The notes under the pieces were generated by a model, which saw only the letters and a list, made by a program, of their open reading frames with translations, did not search any database and was not told the DNA's origin. A stretch of 64,000 bases of DNA from positions 310,001 through 374,000 of the forward strand of contig NZ_LR746496.1 of assembly GCF_902729405.1 (NCBI RefSeq), read 5' to 3'. Made by a program: the position numbers and the translations under genes. This DNA is from Acididesulfobacillus acetoxydans. Its GTDB lineage: Bacteria > Bacillota > Desulfitobacteriia > Desulfitobacteriales > Desulfitobacteriaceae. This document shows positions 9,636-19,199 of this stretch, piece after piece (position 1 is the stretch's first letter; each line of letters starts with the position of its first letter).

Positions 9636-10799
9636 TCAGAGCACGATCCGGACCCTGAGGACTCCGTCAATTTTACCGATTCCCTCCGCCATGGCCGGAG
9701 TGGAGGGTGCGTCTATATCGAGCAGGGTATAAGCCCACTTGCCCTTGCTCTTATTGGTCATGTCCGAAATATTGATGTCTTCCCGGGCAAAGGTGGACGT
9801 GAATTGGCTGAGCATATTCGGGATGTTTTTATGATGAATGGCGATGCGTCCCGCTTGGGCACAGACCCCCATGTCACAGTTGGGGTAGTTGACCGAGTTT
9901 TTTATATTTCCGTTTTCCAGGTAATCCATCAACTGCTCCACAGCCATAATCGCGCAGTTATCCTCCGACTCGGCGGTAGAAGCTCCCAGGTGGGGAATGG
10001 CAATGACTCCTTTTACCCCGGCGATTTTCGGATTCGGGAAATCGGTTACATATCTTTTGACCCGACCGGAGCGCAAAGCCGCGATCATATCGTCGTCATT
10101 GACAATGGCGTCGCGGGAAAAGTTCAGGATCTTGACGCCTTCCTGCATGAGCGCGAACGCCTCCTCGTTGAGCATGCCTTTGGTCGAATCCGCTAAAGGA
10201 ACGTGAACCGTGATAAAGTCACAGGTGCGGTATAACTCATCCAGGGATTTGATCGGTTTGATGTGCCGGGAAAGATTCCAGGCGGCCCTGACGGAAATGA
10301 AGGGATCATAGCCGTAGACCTCCAGCCCCAGCCGGTTGGCCGCGTTGGCGACCAAAACCCCGACCGCCCCCAGCCCGATGACGCCCAGCCTTTTGCCTTT
10401 GATTTCCGTGCCGGCAAATTTCGCTTTGGTCTTTTCCACCAGCTTCGCCAGGTCCGGATCATCCTTCGCCGAATTTACCCAGTTAATGCCGGCTACGATG
10501 TCCCGGGAGGCCAGAAGCAGGCTGGCGATGATAATCTCTTTAACCGCATTGGCATTGGCCCCCGGCGTGTTGAAGACGACCACACCGCTTTCCGCGCACT
10601 TTTCCAGAGGGATGTTGTTCACCCCGGCGCCGGCCCGGGCAATGGCGAGCACGGAGGGAGGCAATTCGAGTTCGTGCATACTGGCACTTCGGACCAGGAG
10701 CGCGTCCGCCTCCCGGAAGCTGCCGGCATTCTCATAGTTCTCGGTCAAAAGGTCCAAGCCCACAGCGGCAATGGGGTTTAAACAGTTGATCTTATACAT
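9636..10799 (-). CDS. serA: D-3-phosphoglycerate dehydrogenase
   Basis: A 387-aa enzyme that oxidises 3-phosphoglycerate to 3-phosphohydroxypyruvate with NAD, the first step of serine synthesis. The Rossmann motif GLGAVG lies near residue 143. The active-site Arg region NFSRDAIV and His region IPHLGAST are present. The C-terminal ~65 residues look like a regulatory ACT domain, as in the short clostridial SerA type (the longer type has ~525 aa). AGGAAGAGG precedes ATG 10799. It follows serC on the same strand after a tandem-repeat gap of 213 bp and is probably co-transcribed. Confidence 0.93.
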   Translation of the reverse strand: MYKINCLNPIAAVGLDLLTENYENAGSFREADALLVRSASMHELELPPSVLAIARAGAGVNNIPLEKCAESGVVVFNTPGANANAVKEIIIASLLLASRDIVAGINWVNSAKDDPDLAKLVEKTKAKFAGTEIKGKRLGVIGLGAVGVLVANAANRLGLEVYGYDPFISVRAAWNLSRHIKPIKSLDELYRTCDFITVHVPLADSTKGMLNEEAFALMQEGVKILNFSRDAIVNDDDMIAALRSGRVKRYVTDFPNPKIAGVKGVIAIPHLGASTAESEDNCAIMAVEQLMDYLENGNIKNSVNYPNCDMGVCAQAGRIAIHHKNIPNMLSQFTSTFAREDINISDMTNKSKGKWAYTLLDIDAPSTPAMAEGIGKIDGVLRVRIVL

Positions 10800-10896
10800 G
10801 GATGCACCTCTTCCTTATTTTTGAACTCTGCCCCCCCGGATCTTCAATTGGGACGGCTATTCTATTCGGGATCCGCAATCCGGGACTGAGAATATT

Positions 10897-11012
10897 GGAC
10901 TGAGAAGCTCGGACCGCGAAGCTCGAACCGCGAAACTCGGACCGCGAAGCTCGAACCGCGAAACTCGGACCGCAAAGCTCGGACCGCAAAGCTCGGACCG
11001 CAAAGCTCGGAC
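10897..11012. repeat. 14-bp tandem repeat between serC and serA
   Basis: About eight units of the 14-mer GGACCGCGAAGCTC run head to tail up to the serC stop codon. GGACCGCG- and GAACCGCG-type units partly alternate. It lies inside the serC-serA transcription unit, so it would be transcribed. Confidence 0.85.
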
Positions 11013-12101
11013 TCAGGCTCGGGGATTCTCTTCTTCGAATTTCCTCATGAATTCCACCAAGGCCTTCACACCCTCGACGGGCATGGCGTTGTAAATGCTG
11101 GCCCTCATGCCGCCTACCGTTCTGTGCCCTTTGAGGTTTTCCAACCCGGCCGCTTTGGCTTCTTTGACGAATTTGGCCTCCAGTTCCGCTGAGCCGATAA
11201 CAAAAGGCACATTCATCAGAGAGCGATCCTTCTTGACGACGGTTCCTTTGAAAAGCGTGCTCCCGTCCAGATAATCATAAAGGAGCGCCGCCTTCTCCTC
11301 ATTGCGCCGCTGCATGGCCGTGAGACCGCCCATGTTCTCGACCCATTTGAATACCTTGCCGCAAATATAGATCCCGTAAGCCGGCGGTGTGTTGTAGAGG
11401 GATTTGTTATCGGCATGAATCTTGTATTTCAACATAGTCGGCGTACCCGGCAAAACCTCGTCCCTGATCAAATCCTCCCGAATGATCACCACCACGACCC
11501 CGGCCGGGCCGATATTTTTCTGCGCACCCGCAAAAATGAGGCCGTATTGCCTGACATCGACCGGTTCGGAGAGGATGTCGGAAGACATGTCGGCCACTAG
11601 GGTCTTACCGTCGGTCTGCGGAAGTTCGTTAAACTTCGTGCCGTAGATCGTGTTGTTGTGGCAGATATAAACGTAGTCGGCATCCTCCGAGACTTTCAAG
11701 CCTTTCATCTCGGGAATATACGAAAAAGTCTTGTCCTCAGAGGTGGCGATGACGTTAACCCGGCCGAAGAGCTTCCCTTCGGCAATGGCCTTCTTGGCCC
11801 ACTGTCCCGTGTTAATGTGGTCTGCCACTCTATTCTTCATCAAGTTCATGGGCACCATGGCAAACTGCTGAGAAGCCCCCCCCTGCAGAAAGAGCACCTT
11901 GTAATTGTCCGGTATACTCATTAAATTCCGCAGTGTTTGTTCCGCCTCCCCGATAATTTCGGCAAAAGCTTGAGACCGGTGGCTCATCTCCATCACCGAC
12001 ATGCCGGTGCTTTTGTACTCCAGCATCTCCTCTGCCGCTTCCTTCAGCACCTCCTCCGGCAACACGGCCGGACCCGCCGAAAAATTGTACACCCTGGCCA
12101 T
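11013..12101 (-). CDS. serC: Phosphoserine aminotransferase
   Basis: A 362-aa PLP enzyme that converts 3-phosphohydroxypyruvate and glutamate to phosphoserine. It begins MARVYNFSAGPAVLPEEV, the family N-terminus. GGASQQFAMVPMNL and the PLP-lysine region FAGAQKNIGPAG are clear, and GGMRASIYNAMP is near the C-terminus. I use ATG 12101, with AAAGGGG upstream. A longer in-frame reading up to 12377 is open only because it runs through the T-box leader. First gene of the serC-serA unit. Confidence 0.95.
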   Translation of the reverse strand: MARVYNFSAGPAVLPEEVLKEAAEEMLEYKSTGMSVMEMSHRSQAFAEIIGEAEQTLRNLMSIPDNYKVLFLQGGASQQFAMVPMNLMKNRVADHINTGQWAKKAIAEGKLFGRVNVIATSEDKTFSYIPEMKGLKVSEDADYVYICHNNTIYGTKFNELPQTDGKTLVADMSSDILSEPVDVRQYGLIFAGAQKNIGPAGVVVVIIREDLIRDEVLPGTPTMLKYKIHADNKSLYNTPPAYGIYICGKVFKWVENMGGLTAMQRRNEEKAALLYDYLDGSTLFKGTVVKKDRSLMNVPFVIGSAELEAKFVKEAKAAGLENLKGHRTVGGMRASIYNAMPVEGVKALVEFMRKFEEENPRA

Positions 12102-12155
12102 CCTTAAAACCCCTTTCCTTCTTCGCTCAGATTTGCGAGAATATCTGAGAATAAT

Positions 12156-12320
12156 TAAAACCCACCCCAAGATTTGGGGCGGGTATGTCCGCGGTGCCAC
12201 CCAATTGCTTGCCGGTTCGTCCCTGGGTTCAAATGAAGGAGGAGCGCCCCACTGGCCCCGCCGGACGTCCGAAACAGACGCCCCCCGGGCCCGACTGGCA
12301 TTCCTTCCCCGGCGGGAATA
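12156..12320 (-). promoter_or_regulatory. Second T-box antiterminator/terminator module of the serC leader
   Basis: Reading the minus strand, the T-box core GGGTGGCACCGCGG (12189-12202) is followed by a terminator (12156-12184: ACCCGCCCC / TGGGGTGGGT then TTTTAATT). The ~120 nt before it hold a hairpin GGGCGTC/GACGTCC but not the usual distal Stem I marks seen in the first module. It is therefore either a reduced T-box or one sharing the first module's tRNA reader. Confidence 0.75.
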
Positions 12321-12553
12321 AATAAAACCCCTCATCCCAATCAGGGACGAGAGGTTATTTCCCGCGTTGCCACCCATGTTGCCGAACCGGCCAACTCATG
12401 TCCGCGCTATCGGGCGGAACCCGTCACGATTCATCATCGGCCGCTCCGGGACGGAACCCTGCGGCTTATAGGCTGACTCGCACCTGCCGTCAGCTCTCTG
12501 ATCTACCCAGCCCCGGGACTTCCCTTCATCGCGTGTACTCTATTCTCTTAACT
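12321..12553 (-). promoter_or_regulatory. First T-box leader module of serC
   Basis: On the minus strand a canonical T-box is visible. The Stem I distal portion AGCTGACGGCAGGTGCGAG...GTCAGC lies at 12471-12495, the core GGGTGGCAACGCGG at 12362-12375, and a terminator hairpin with GGTTTTATTT at 12321-12354. Uncharged tRNA (serine expected from the gene served) would stabilise the antiterminator. I could not assign the specifier codon with confidence. Confidence 0.85.
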
Positions 12554-12560
12554 GTTCTTA

Positions 12561-12589
12561 ATGATAATGGATCCGCTCCTGTTTGTCAA
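12561..12589 (-). promoter_or_regulatory. Promoter of the serC leader
   Basis: On the minus strand TTGACA (12584-12589), a 17-bp spacer and TATCAT (12561-12566) match the vegetative sigma-A consensus. Transcription would start just before the T-box. Confidence 0.85.
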
Positions 12590-12654
12590 TCACTTTTCGC
12601 GAAATTCCCGCTGTACTGCAACAGCCCTCGGCACCGGACGTTCGAGAGCTTTAC

Positions 12655-12757
12655 TCAGCCGGTTGCTCAAGAGTCTCAGTCCACACGTTGTTCAAGAGCC
12701 TGGGTCCACACGTTGCCGAAGAGCCGTAGTCCACCCGTTGCCGAAGAGTCTTACTCC
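12655..12757. repeat. Imperfect ~31-bp tandem repeat
   Basis: Units of the type GTTGCCGAAGAGCCTGAGTC plus CACAC recur about three and a half times (GTCCACACGTTGTTC, GTCCACACGTTGCCG, GTCCACCCGTTGCCG) up to the 3' end of the Cys-cluster gene. Confidence 0.6.
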
Positions 12758-13596
12758 GCCGGCAGCAGAGTTTTCAGCCCTTCGGGACCTTCCGCCAAGA
12801 GCTCAAAAGCGAATTTCATCAACTGAACGTCATCAAGCTCGGCCGGCTCCGGCCTATTCCCCCGGAAAGCAGTGTTTTCAAACAAGGACGGTCTGTGAGC
12901 CAGATAATCCCTAAATCCATCGAGATCGTAACAAGCCATGAAGAAAAACTCGGCGAACTTCTCGTCCGTTTCCCGATCCCCGCTGAGTTTCACCCGCAGG
13001 GGTATTTCGCCAAACCTCTTCTCCATTGCCCCGTAAATCTCTAAACCCTGATCGCCCAGCCATTCTTTAACGGTCTGGACCTTTGGCTCATTTAAGCCGT
13101 GGCAGAAGGAACTCTCAAAACAAAAGGAATACTTTTTCCCGTCCAGCATTTTCACCGGAGCAATCCGGCAGGCCCAAGGCCGCTCCGGATAGACACGGCA
13201 CCCCTTTGGGGTAATGAAGGGGCACTTGAGGCTGTCCTCTTCGGACATCTTGATTTGCACGAAAGAAAAGCCGGATTGATGAACCGGCACCCTGAGAGTG
13301 TATCTCGCCAGAAATCCCCCCGAAGAGAGGCGGAGAAAATTCTTCAGGCGCAGAACATCATATGGAGTGAGAAAAATGTTAATATCCCGGCAGCATGTTC
13401 CGAAACAATCCAACCCATCATGGCAATGGAAAGTGAACTCGCTGTCTTCATCCAGGATTTGATCGTGCTCTTCCAAAAAGTTGCCCCCCCAGTGCAGAGA
13501 TATTTGTTTTTTGTTTTTAAAGAGCCAAGCAGGCGGCTCATCCGGCCGTCGCTTGGCAGTGACTATTATCGGACACAGGACGTTTCTATCCGGCAC
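12751..13596 (-). CDS. YkgJ-type cysteine-cluster protein
   Basis: A 281-aa protein with a cysteine-rich zinc/iron-sulfur-type signature of the YkgJ/UPF0153 family. It shows CHDGLDCFGTCC near residue 58, then CPF...CRVYPERPWACRIAP around 125-145 and further Cys residues (FCFESSFCHG). Members are thought to bind Fe-S or Zn; the reaction is unknown. The best start candidate is GTG 13596, but the ribosome-binding site is weak. The 3' end lies in a gap with imperfect ~30-bp repeats (12655-12760). It follows hcp on the same strand after 49 bp, so the two may be co-transcribed. Confidence 0.8.
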   Translation of the reverse strand: MPDRNVLCPIIVTAKRRPDEPPAWLFKNKKQISLHWGGNFLEEHDQILDEDSEFTFHCHDGLDCFGTCCRDINIFLTPYDVLRLKNFLRLSSGGFLARYTLRVPVHQSGFSFVQIKMSEEDSLKCPFITPKGCRVYPERPWACRIAPVKMLDGKKYSFCFESSFCHGLNEPKVQTVKEWLGDQGLEIYGAMEKRFGEIPLRVKLSGDRETDEKFAEFFFMACYDLDGFRDYLAHRPSLFENTAFRGNRPEPAELDDVQLMKFAFELLAEGPEGLKTLLPAE

Positions 13597-13645
13597 AGGT
13601 CATCTAATCTCTGCGGGGACATCGGTAAACTGAATGGTTAAATCG

Positions 13646-15295
13646 TTAAACCGTCATGAACATTTTCAGGTCGTCTTCCACGCTGCTGATTCCGCCGATG
13701 TCAAACTTCTCCACCAGGACCTTGAGCACATTCGGTGAGAGGAAAGCGGGCAGGGTGGGCCCGAGATGAATCTTCTTCACACCCAGGTAAAGAAGCGCCA
13801 GGAGGACGATGACCGCTTTTTGTTCATACCAGGCGATGTTATAGGAAATTGGGAGTTCGTTGACATCGTCCAAGCCGAAAACTTCTTTCAGTTTGAGCGC
13901 GATGACCGCCAGGGAGTAGGAATCATTGCACTGCCCGGCATCCAGGACCCTGGGAATCCCGCCGATATCGCCCAGATTCAATTTGTTGTATTTATACTTG
14001 GCGCAGCCGGCCGTCAGAATCACGGTATCCGCAGGCAGGGCCTGGGCGAAGTGGGTATAATACTCGCGGCTCTTCATGCGGCCGTCACAGCCTGCCATAA
14101 CGAAGAAACGTTTAATGGCTCCGGACTTCACCGCCTCGACCACTTTGTCGGCCAGGCTCAGCACTTGGGCATGGGCAAAACCGCCCACAATCTCCCCGCT
14201 CTCGATTTCGGTCGGGGGCGGGCACTTCTTGGCTTGCTCGATGATAGCCGAGAAATCTTTCGGCTGGCCCTCTTTGCGGTCCGCGATATGCTTGACACCC
14301 GCAAAGCCAACGACCCCTGTCGTGTAGAGGCGATCTTTATAGGAATCTTTCGGGGGAGTCAGACAGTTGGTCGTCAGGAGGATGGGGCCGTTGAAGGAGG
14401 CGAATTCCTTGTCCTGTTTCCACCAGGCGTTGCCGTAATTGCCGGCAAAATGGGCGTACTTCTTAAACGCGGGATAGTAGTGAGCCGGCAGCATTTCACC
14501 GTGGGTGTAGACGTCCACCCCGCTGCCCTCCGTCTGCTGCAGGAGTTCCTCCAGATCCTTTAAGTCATGGCCGCTGATGAGAATCCCCGGGTTACTGCGT
14601 ACCCCGATCTCAACTTTGGTCAGTTCCGGATTGCCGTAAGTGGTGGTGTTGGCCTTGTCCAAGAGAGCCATCACATCCACTCCGTATTTGCCAGCTTCCA
14701 GCACTAAGGCCACGAGGTCATCGGCGCTCAGGCTGTCGTCGGTCGTCGCCGCCAGAGCCTTGAGCATGAATCGGAAAATCCCGTCGTCATTATAGCCGAG
14801 AGTCAGAGCATGTTCGGCATAAGCGGCCATCCCTTTTAAGCCGTAGATGAGCAATTCGCGCAGGGAGCGCACATCCTCGTTCGCGGTAGTGAGAACACCC
14901 ACTTGAGCCGCTTTCACTTCGAACTCGGCCGCTGTGTCCGCATACCAAACCGCAGAATCGTGCGGATTCTCGGGGATCCGACCGCCTGCCTTGACAATAT
15001 CCTCTTTCAGGCCTTCCCGGATCTTCAAGCCTTCGCGCACCCGGTCGATAAAGACCTGCTTGTCAAAATTAGCGTTAGTAATGGTGGCAAACAAGCTTTC
15101 CATGACAAATTTGTTTACATCCGGGCGGACCACACCCAAGCCGCCTGCTTGGTTGGCGTAAATGGAGATTCCTTTGAGAACATAGATTAAAAGGTCTTGC
15201 AGATTGGCCACATCGTCCGTCTTGCCGCAAACTCCCTTGATGGTGCAGCCGCTGCCTTTGGCTGTTTCCTGGCATTGAAAACAAAACATACTCAT
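13646..15295 (-). CDS. hcp: Hydroxylamine reductase (hybrid-cluster protein)
   Basis: A 549-aa cytoplasmic Fe-S enzyme implicated in NO and hydroxylamine detoxification. The N-terminal cluster motif is CFQC-x8-C-x5-C ([18 protein letters not shown]). Hybrid-cluster regions follow: [53 protein letters not shown] and [12 protein letters not shown] start at ATG 15295 because GGAGG lies ten bases upstream; the GTG at 15313 overlaps that site. It indicates an anaerobe exposed to nitrosative stress. Confidence 0.96.
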   Translation of the reverse strand: MSMFCFQCQETAKGSGCTIKGVCGKTDDVANLQDLLIYVLKGISIYANQAGGLGVVRPDVNKFVMESLFATITNANFDKQVFIDRVREGLKIREGLKEDIVKAGGRIPENPHDSAVWYADTAAEFEVKAAQVGVLTTANEDVRSLRELLIYGLKGMAAYAEHALTLGYNDDGIFRFMLKALAATTDDSLSADDLVALVLEAGKYGVDVMALLDKANTTTYGNPELTKVEIGVRSNPGILISGHDLKDLEELLQQTEGSGVDVYTHGEMLPAHYYPAFKKYAHFAGNYGNAWWKQDKEFASFNGPILLTTNCLTPPKDSYKDRLYTTGVVGFAGVKHIADRKEGQPKDFSAIIEQAKKCPPPTEIESGEIVGGFAHAQVLSLADKVVEAVKSGAIKRFFVMAGCDGRMKSREYYTHFAQALPADTVILTAGCAKYKYNKLNLGDIGGIPRVLDAGQCNDSYSLAVIALKLKEVFGLDDVNELPISYNIAWYEQKAVIVLLALLYLGVKKIHLGPTLPAFLSPNVLKVLVEKFDIGGISSVEDDLKMFMTV

Positions 15296-15476
15296 CGCTG
15301 TTTGTTCCTCCACTTCGTTTTTTATTGGTCTCTCGTCCTGACCGCTGAACCCATCTTAACCTTTTTCGAAATGTCGGATCGTGATTGAAGTATGGACTAT
15401 ACTGTGCTAAAAGTCACATTGTAGGAGTTCATCCTTGTGTTCTTTCAGACGCATGTTAGTGTTGCTGTTCCGATCT

Positions 15477-15764
15477 CTAGTTCTTCCCAGCCCTCTCGGG
15501 CAAGAAATAAGAGACAAGGACTCGATACCGATCTTGGGCGCAAAGACAAGTATCTGTCATCAACATTGATGGTTTCCGGCAGGTTGACGTTGATGGTATT
15601 GTTTCGAAGATGTCCCGTGTCTGCTCTTCGGATAGAGTACTGCCCTCGATACGATTAGAATTATAGGCAAGCTTAATTTGGGTCCGGTGATACAGACCTC
15701 CCTTAAGCTTTATCTTCATTTCTTCCACCAGGAGTTCTAAAAGGGATCTGTTTTCCATAAGCAC
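15477..15764 (-). pseudogene. Truncated, frameshifted Fic-family gene
   Basis: The frame opening near 15764 encodes ELLVEEMKIKLKGGLYHRTQ and YNSNRIEGSTLSEEQTRDIF, the N-terminal region of Fic/DOC AMP-transferases. At FET the frame breaks: a one-base shift restores NNTINVNLPETINVDD, the expected continuation. After that homology stops, and the catalytic HxFxxGNGR motif is absent. Non-functional remnant. Confidence 0.7.
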
Positions 15765-15784
15765 TGCTCCTTTTGACGGGACGT

Positions 15785-17017
15785 TTATGCTTGTACCCCT
15801 TTGATCCTGGCCAGGGCCCTTTGGGTATTTTCCCGGGTGCCAAACGCTGTGAGCCTGAAGTACCCTTCGCCGCTGAGGCCAAAACCCGCTCCCGGTGTTC
15901 CCACTACGTTAGCCTCCTGCATCAGCCGGTCGAAAAAGTCCCAAGAAGGCATATTGTCCGGGGTTTTAAGCCAGATATAGGGTGCATTGATCCCACCGAA
16001 GACAGTGTAACCTGCTTCTTGCAACCCTTCCCTAATAATACGGGCGTTTTCCAGGTAATAGCGGATAGTTTCCCGGACCTGCCGTTGGCCCTGGGGCGAA
16101 AAGACCGCTGCCGCGCCCGCTTGCACAGGATAGGAGACCCCGTTAAACTTAGTGGTTTGTCTTCTCAGCCAAAGGGCGTTCAAGCCGTGTGCCTGCCCTT
16201 GAGCATCGTAAACCTTAACCTCTTTGGGCACAATGGTGTAGCCGCAGCGGGTGCCGGTGAAACCGGCGGTCTTGGAAAAGCTGCGGAATTCGACCGCGAC
16301 CTCACGTGCTCCTTCGAGCTCAAAAATGCTGTGGGGAATTCCGGCTTCCTGGATATAGGCTTCATAGGCCGCGTCAAAAAGGATGAGGGCGCGGTTCTCC
16401 CGGGCGTAATCCACCCATTTCCGCAGCTCCGCTTTGGTAAGGGTCATGCCCGTCGGATTGTTGGGATAACATAAGTAGATCAGGTCGACTCTTTCCCGCG
16501 GCAGGTCCGGCTTCATGCCGTTAGCCTCGGTGCAGGGAAGGTAGACCAAGCGGTCAAATTTCCCTTGCTCATCCGGCCCTCCGGTGCGCCCCGCCATGAC
16601 GTTGCTGTCGACATAGACCGGGTAGACCGGGTCGCTTACAGCTACGACATTGCCCGTCGCAAAAAGCTCCTGAAAATTGGCCGTATCGCTTTTCGCCCCG
16701 TCGCTGATGAAAACCTCGCTCTCGTCCAGCTCGATCCCTCTGGGCGCAAAGTCATGAGCGATAATTTTTTCGATGAGGAACTTGTATCCCTGCTCGGGTC
16801 CGTAACCGCGGAAAGTCTCCGGCCGCCCCATCTCCGCCACGGCTTCTTGCATGGCGTCCACCACCGCCTGGGGCAGAGGACGGGTAACGTCGCCAATGCC
16901 GAGACGGATAATATCCGCCCCGGGGTTTTTCTCTTTAAAGGCGCTGACCCTGCGGGCTATTTCGGAAAACAGGTAACTTCCGGGGAGTTTTAAGTAATTT
17001 TCATTGACTAAAGCCAT
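15785..17017 (-). CDS. dapL: LL-diaminopimelate aminotransferase
   Basis: A 410-aa PLP enzyme that converts tetrahydrodipicolinate directly to LL-diaminopimelate for lysine and peptidoglycan synthesis, bypassing the acylase route. [17 protein letters not shown] at the N-terminus and [12 protein letters not shown] are hallmarks. [11 protein letters not shown] and the PLP-lysine region [17 protein letters not shown] are intact. AAAGGAG precedes ATG 17017. Stand-alone dap genes of this type are common in clostridia. Confidence 0.95.
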   Translation of the reverse strand: MALVNENYLKLPGSYLFSEIARRVSAFKEKNPGADIIRLGIGDVTRPLPQAVVDAMQEAVAEMGRPETFRGYGPEQGYKFLIEKIIAHDFAPRGIELDESEVFISDGAKSDTANFQELFATGNVVAVSDPVYPVYVDSNVMAGRTGGPDEQGKFDRLVYLPCTEANGMKPDLPRERVDLIYLCYPNNPTGMTLTKAELRKWVDYARENRALILFDAAYEAYIQEAGIPHSIFELEGAREVAVEFRSFSKTAGFTGTRCGYTIVPKEVKVYDAQGQAHGLNALWLRRQTTKFNGVSYPVQAGAAAVFSPQGQRQVRETIRYYLENARIIREGLQEAGYTVFGGINAPYIWLKTPDNMPSWDFFDRLMQEANVVGTPGAGFGLSGEGYFRLTAFGTRENTQRALARIKGVQA

Positions 17018-17105
17018 ATGTCAACGGGTCTCCTTTCTTTCCGGCTGCCACTATTATATTATGTACGGGATCCGCGGGCAACAGGGCGGGCATTTTTCCC
17101 CCTCT

Positions 17106-18335
17106 TCAACCCTGCGCTTTCCGCGGCTCAAGCTTGGCCCCCAGGCGGGAAGTGAGCGGCGGAATCGAGCGCAGTTGCCGGGAGAGAAACAGCGCCAGCA
17201 GCAAGAACATCAGGATCATGCCGATGACACCATCCCAACCCCAAGCGCTCCAAAAGGCGCCTCCGGCTGTCCCCCCGATACTCGAACCCGCATAGTAGAA
17301 AAAGAGGTAGAGAGAGGAAGCCTGGGCCTTGTCATGTTGAGCCCGGCGCCCCACCCAGCCGCTCGCCACCGAATGCCCGCCGAAGAAGCCAAAGGTGAAC
17401 ACGGCAATACCCAGAATCTTGAGTACCAGAGGCCCGCCCAAAGTGACGACCGCTCCGGAGGCCATGATTAGCACCCCAATTCCCAACATCTTCTGCCGGC
17501 CGTATTTGTCTGCCAGGCGACCCAGCCAAGCCGAGCTGAACGTTCCCGTAAGGTAGAGAATAAAGATCCAACCCACGAGGGCCTGGCTGAGGGAATAAGG
17601 AGGGATGATCAACTGAAAACCGATGTAATTGTAAAGAGTAACAAAGCTCCCCATTAAGGCGAACCCGACGCTATAGAGGCAGAGCAGCCCGGGATCTTTG
17701 AGGTGACTGAGCAGCGACTTTGACAATTTAGCCAAGTCGAGCGTGCGCGCTCGGAAATTTCTCGATGCCGGCAACAGATACCAAAAGAGCAGACTAGCGA
17801 GAACACTCAAAAGTCCAATACTGCCCAAAGCCACTCGCCAACCGTAATAGTCGGTCAACATGCCGATAATAATACGTCCGCTCATGCCTCCGACTGAATT
17901 CCCGCTGATGTAGAGCCCCATAGCAATCCCCAGGCTGGAGGGCTCGATCTCCTCGCTAAGATAGGCCATCGCCACTGCCGGCAGGCCCGCGAGAACAATT
18001 CCCTGCAAAACGCGCAGGATGAGCAGGTCCCGGTAATCCGGAACAAAAGCCGTCAGGACCGCCAGCACGGACGCCGCCACCAATGAGAAGATCATGATCG
18101 GTTTCCGCCCCCGCACTTCGGAGACGGAACCGACCAGCAACATACCTACAGCGAGAGCGATCGTCGTCAGTGAGAGAGACAGGCTGGCCACAGCCGGCGA
18201 AATGTGAAACTCCCGGGAAAAATCCGGCAAGAGCGGCTGCGTACTGTACATGATGGCAAAAGTGTTAAAGCCGCCGAAGAACAAAGCGATATTGGCTTTG
18301 CGGAAGGCCGCCGTTCCTCTTTTGATATAGGTCAT
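17106..18335 (-). CDS. MFS transporter (YnfM-like)
   Basis: About 409 aa from ATG 18335 with 12 predicted membrane segments and the MFS loop motif SEVRGRKPIM (between TM2 and TM3), repeated as GRLADKYGRQKM in the second half. The layout resembles the YnfM/arabinose-efflux-like subfamily; the substrate is unknown. AAGGGAG lies six bases before ATG 18335; a TTG five codons earlier overlaps that site. It is divergent from, and probably controlled by, the LysR gene at 19200. Confidence 0.88.
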   Translation of the reverse strand: MTYIKRGTAAFRKANIALFFGGFNTFAIMYSTQPLLPDFSREFHISPAVASLSLSLTTIALAVGMLLVGSVSEVRGRKPIMIFSLVAASVLAVLTAFVPDYRDLLILRVLQGIVLAGLPAVAMAYLSEEIEPSSLGIAMGLYISGNSVGGMSGRIIIGMLTDYYGWRVALGSIGLLSVLASLLFWYLLPASRNFRARTLDLAKLSKSLLSHLKDPGLLCLYSVGFALMGSFVTLYNYIGFQLIIPPYSLSQALVGWIFILYLTGTFSSAWLGRLADKYGRQKMLGIGVLIMASGAVVTLGGPLVLKILGIAVFTFGFFGGHSVASGWVGRRAQHDKAQASSLYLFFYYAGSSIGGTAGGAFWSAWGWDGVIGMILMFLLLALFLSRQLRSIPPLTSRLGAKLEPRKAQG

Positions 18336-18520
18336 CGAGACTCCCTTCAATCCAGACGCCGCAGGGGCGTGTCACCTAAGTGTTCGCCCGACGCGGCCAT
18401 TTTTTCCCGCGGGGAACTTTTGTTAATATCTCCGCTAACTATCTCCCCTAACCCGACCAACGATACGTTTCACACGCTTTATCTTACACCTTGACAAGCC
18501 TTGACGTCTAATTTATCATA

Positions 18521-18537
18521 TGCATTAATTTAATGCA
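18521..18537. promoter_or_regulatory. 17-bp palindrome upstream of the MFS gene
   Basis: TGCATTAA-T-TTAATGCA, perfect arms around one base, in AT-rich DNA about 185 bp upstream of the MFS start. It could be an operator; the binding protein is unknown. Confidence 0.5.
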
Positions 18538-18759
18538 CTCTGGTAATGGTTAAGAAGACCGGCGCCCCAAGCGCTCGGCCCCTTTCACATCAATCGCCCA
18601 TCTTTTTCGGGCACTCCAGAAACAGGATGTGCCCGATAGTTTGGGTGCAAAATCTAAAGGCCGGAGTGTCGCAACCATCCCAGCCTGGGCACCCGGACCA
18701 CAAATTTGGATAACAGCTTTACGAACAAGCAATTTTCATGACATGGTGTATACTACCGC

Positions 18760-19064
18760 TTAATCCTGCGCCACAACGGCGAATTGCCGAAGAAAATCTA
18801 CCACGTTTGCCATACAGTCATGCTCAAAATTCCAATACCCATTCTTAGCCCCAATTCCCACACTTGTCACCAGCACTGGCATTACCGAAAGAAAAGCATG
18901 GGCCTTAGCCTTGGAAACCACTCTGGGCGGCTGAGAAGTTTTAGTTGCCGCGCATTGGATGAATGCTTCAACGCATTCCATCACAGGATGGCCTTTTTGA
19001 GACTTAAGGCAAAGACTTTTCCCTCAACCAATAATAGCCTGCGGCCGGTTATATTTATAGGCAT
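18760..19064 (-). pseudogene. N-terminal remnant of an ornithine cyclodeaminase-like gene
   Basis: Behind GGGAGGTGCGGTAAA, ATG 19064 opens a frame ending in RRLLLVEGKVFALSLKKAIL and a stop. One base off, the homology continues as MECVEAFIQ...QPPRVV...MPVLVTSVGIGAK, the usual N-terminus of the ornithine cyclodeaminase/mu-crystallin family. Only ~90 of ~320 residues remain. The assignment is by recalled pattern. Confidence 0.5.
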
Positions 19065-19199
19065 TTTACCGCACCTCCCAATTGTTAGAGAGGGCTTCAC
19101 CCAAAGACTCATAATCAAATTTCCGCGGGACGACGGTATTACGGAGGTCATTGGATCCATAGATTTCCTATCACACCATACCGAGGAGGAACTCTTCGC

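Noticed and set aside
12102-12377. N-terminal extension of SerC
   Set aside because: It reads through the T-box terminators and cores; homology starts at MARVYNFSAGP.
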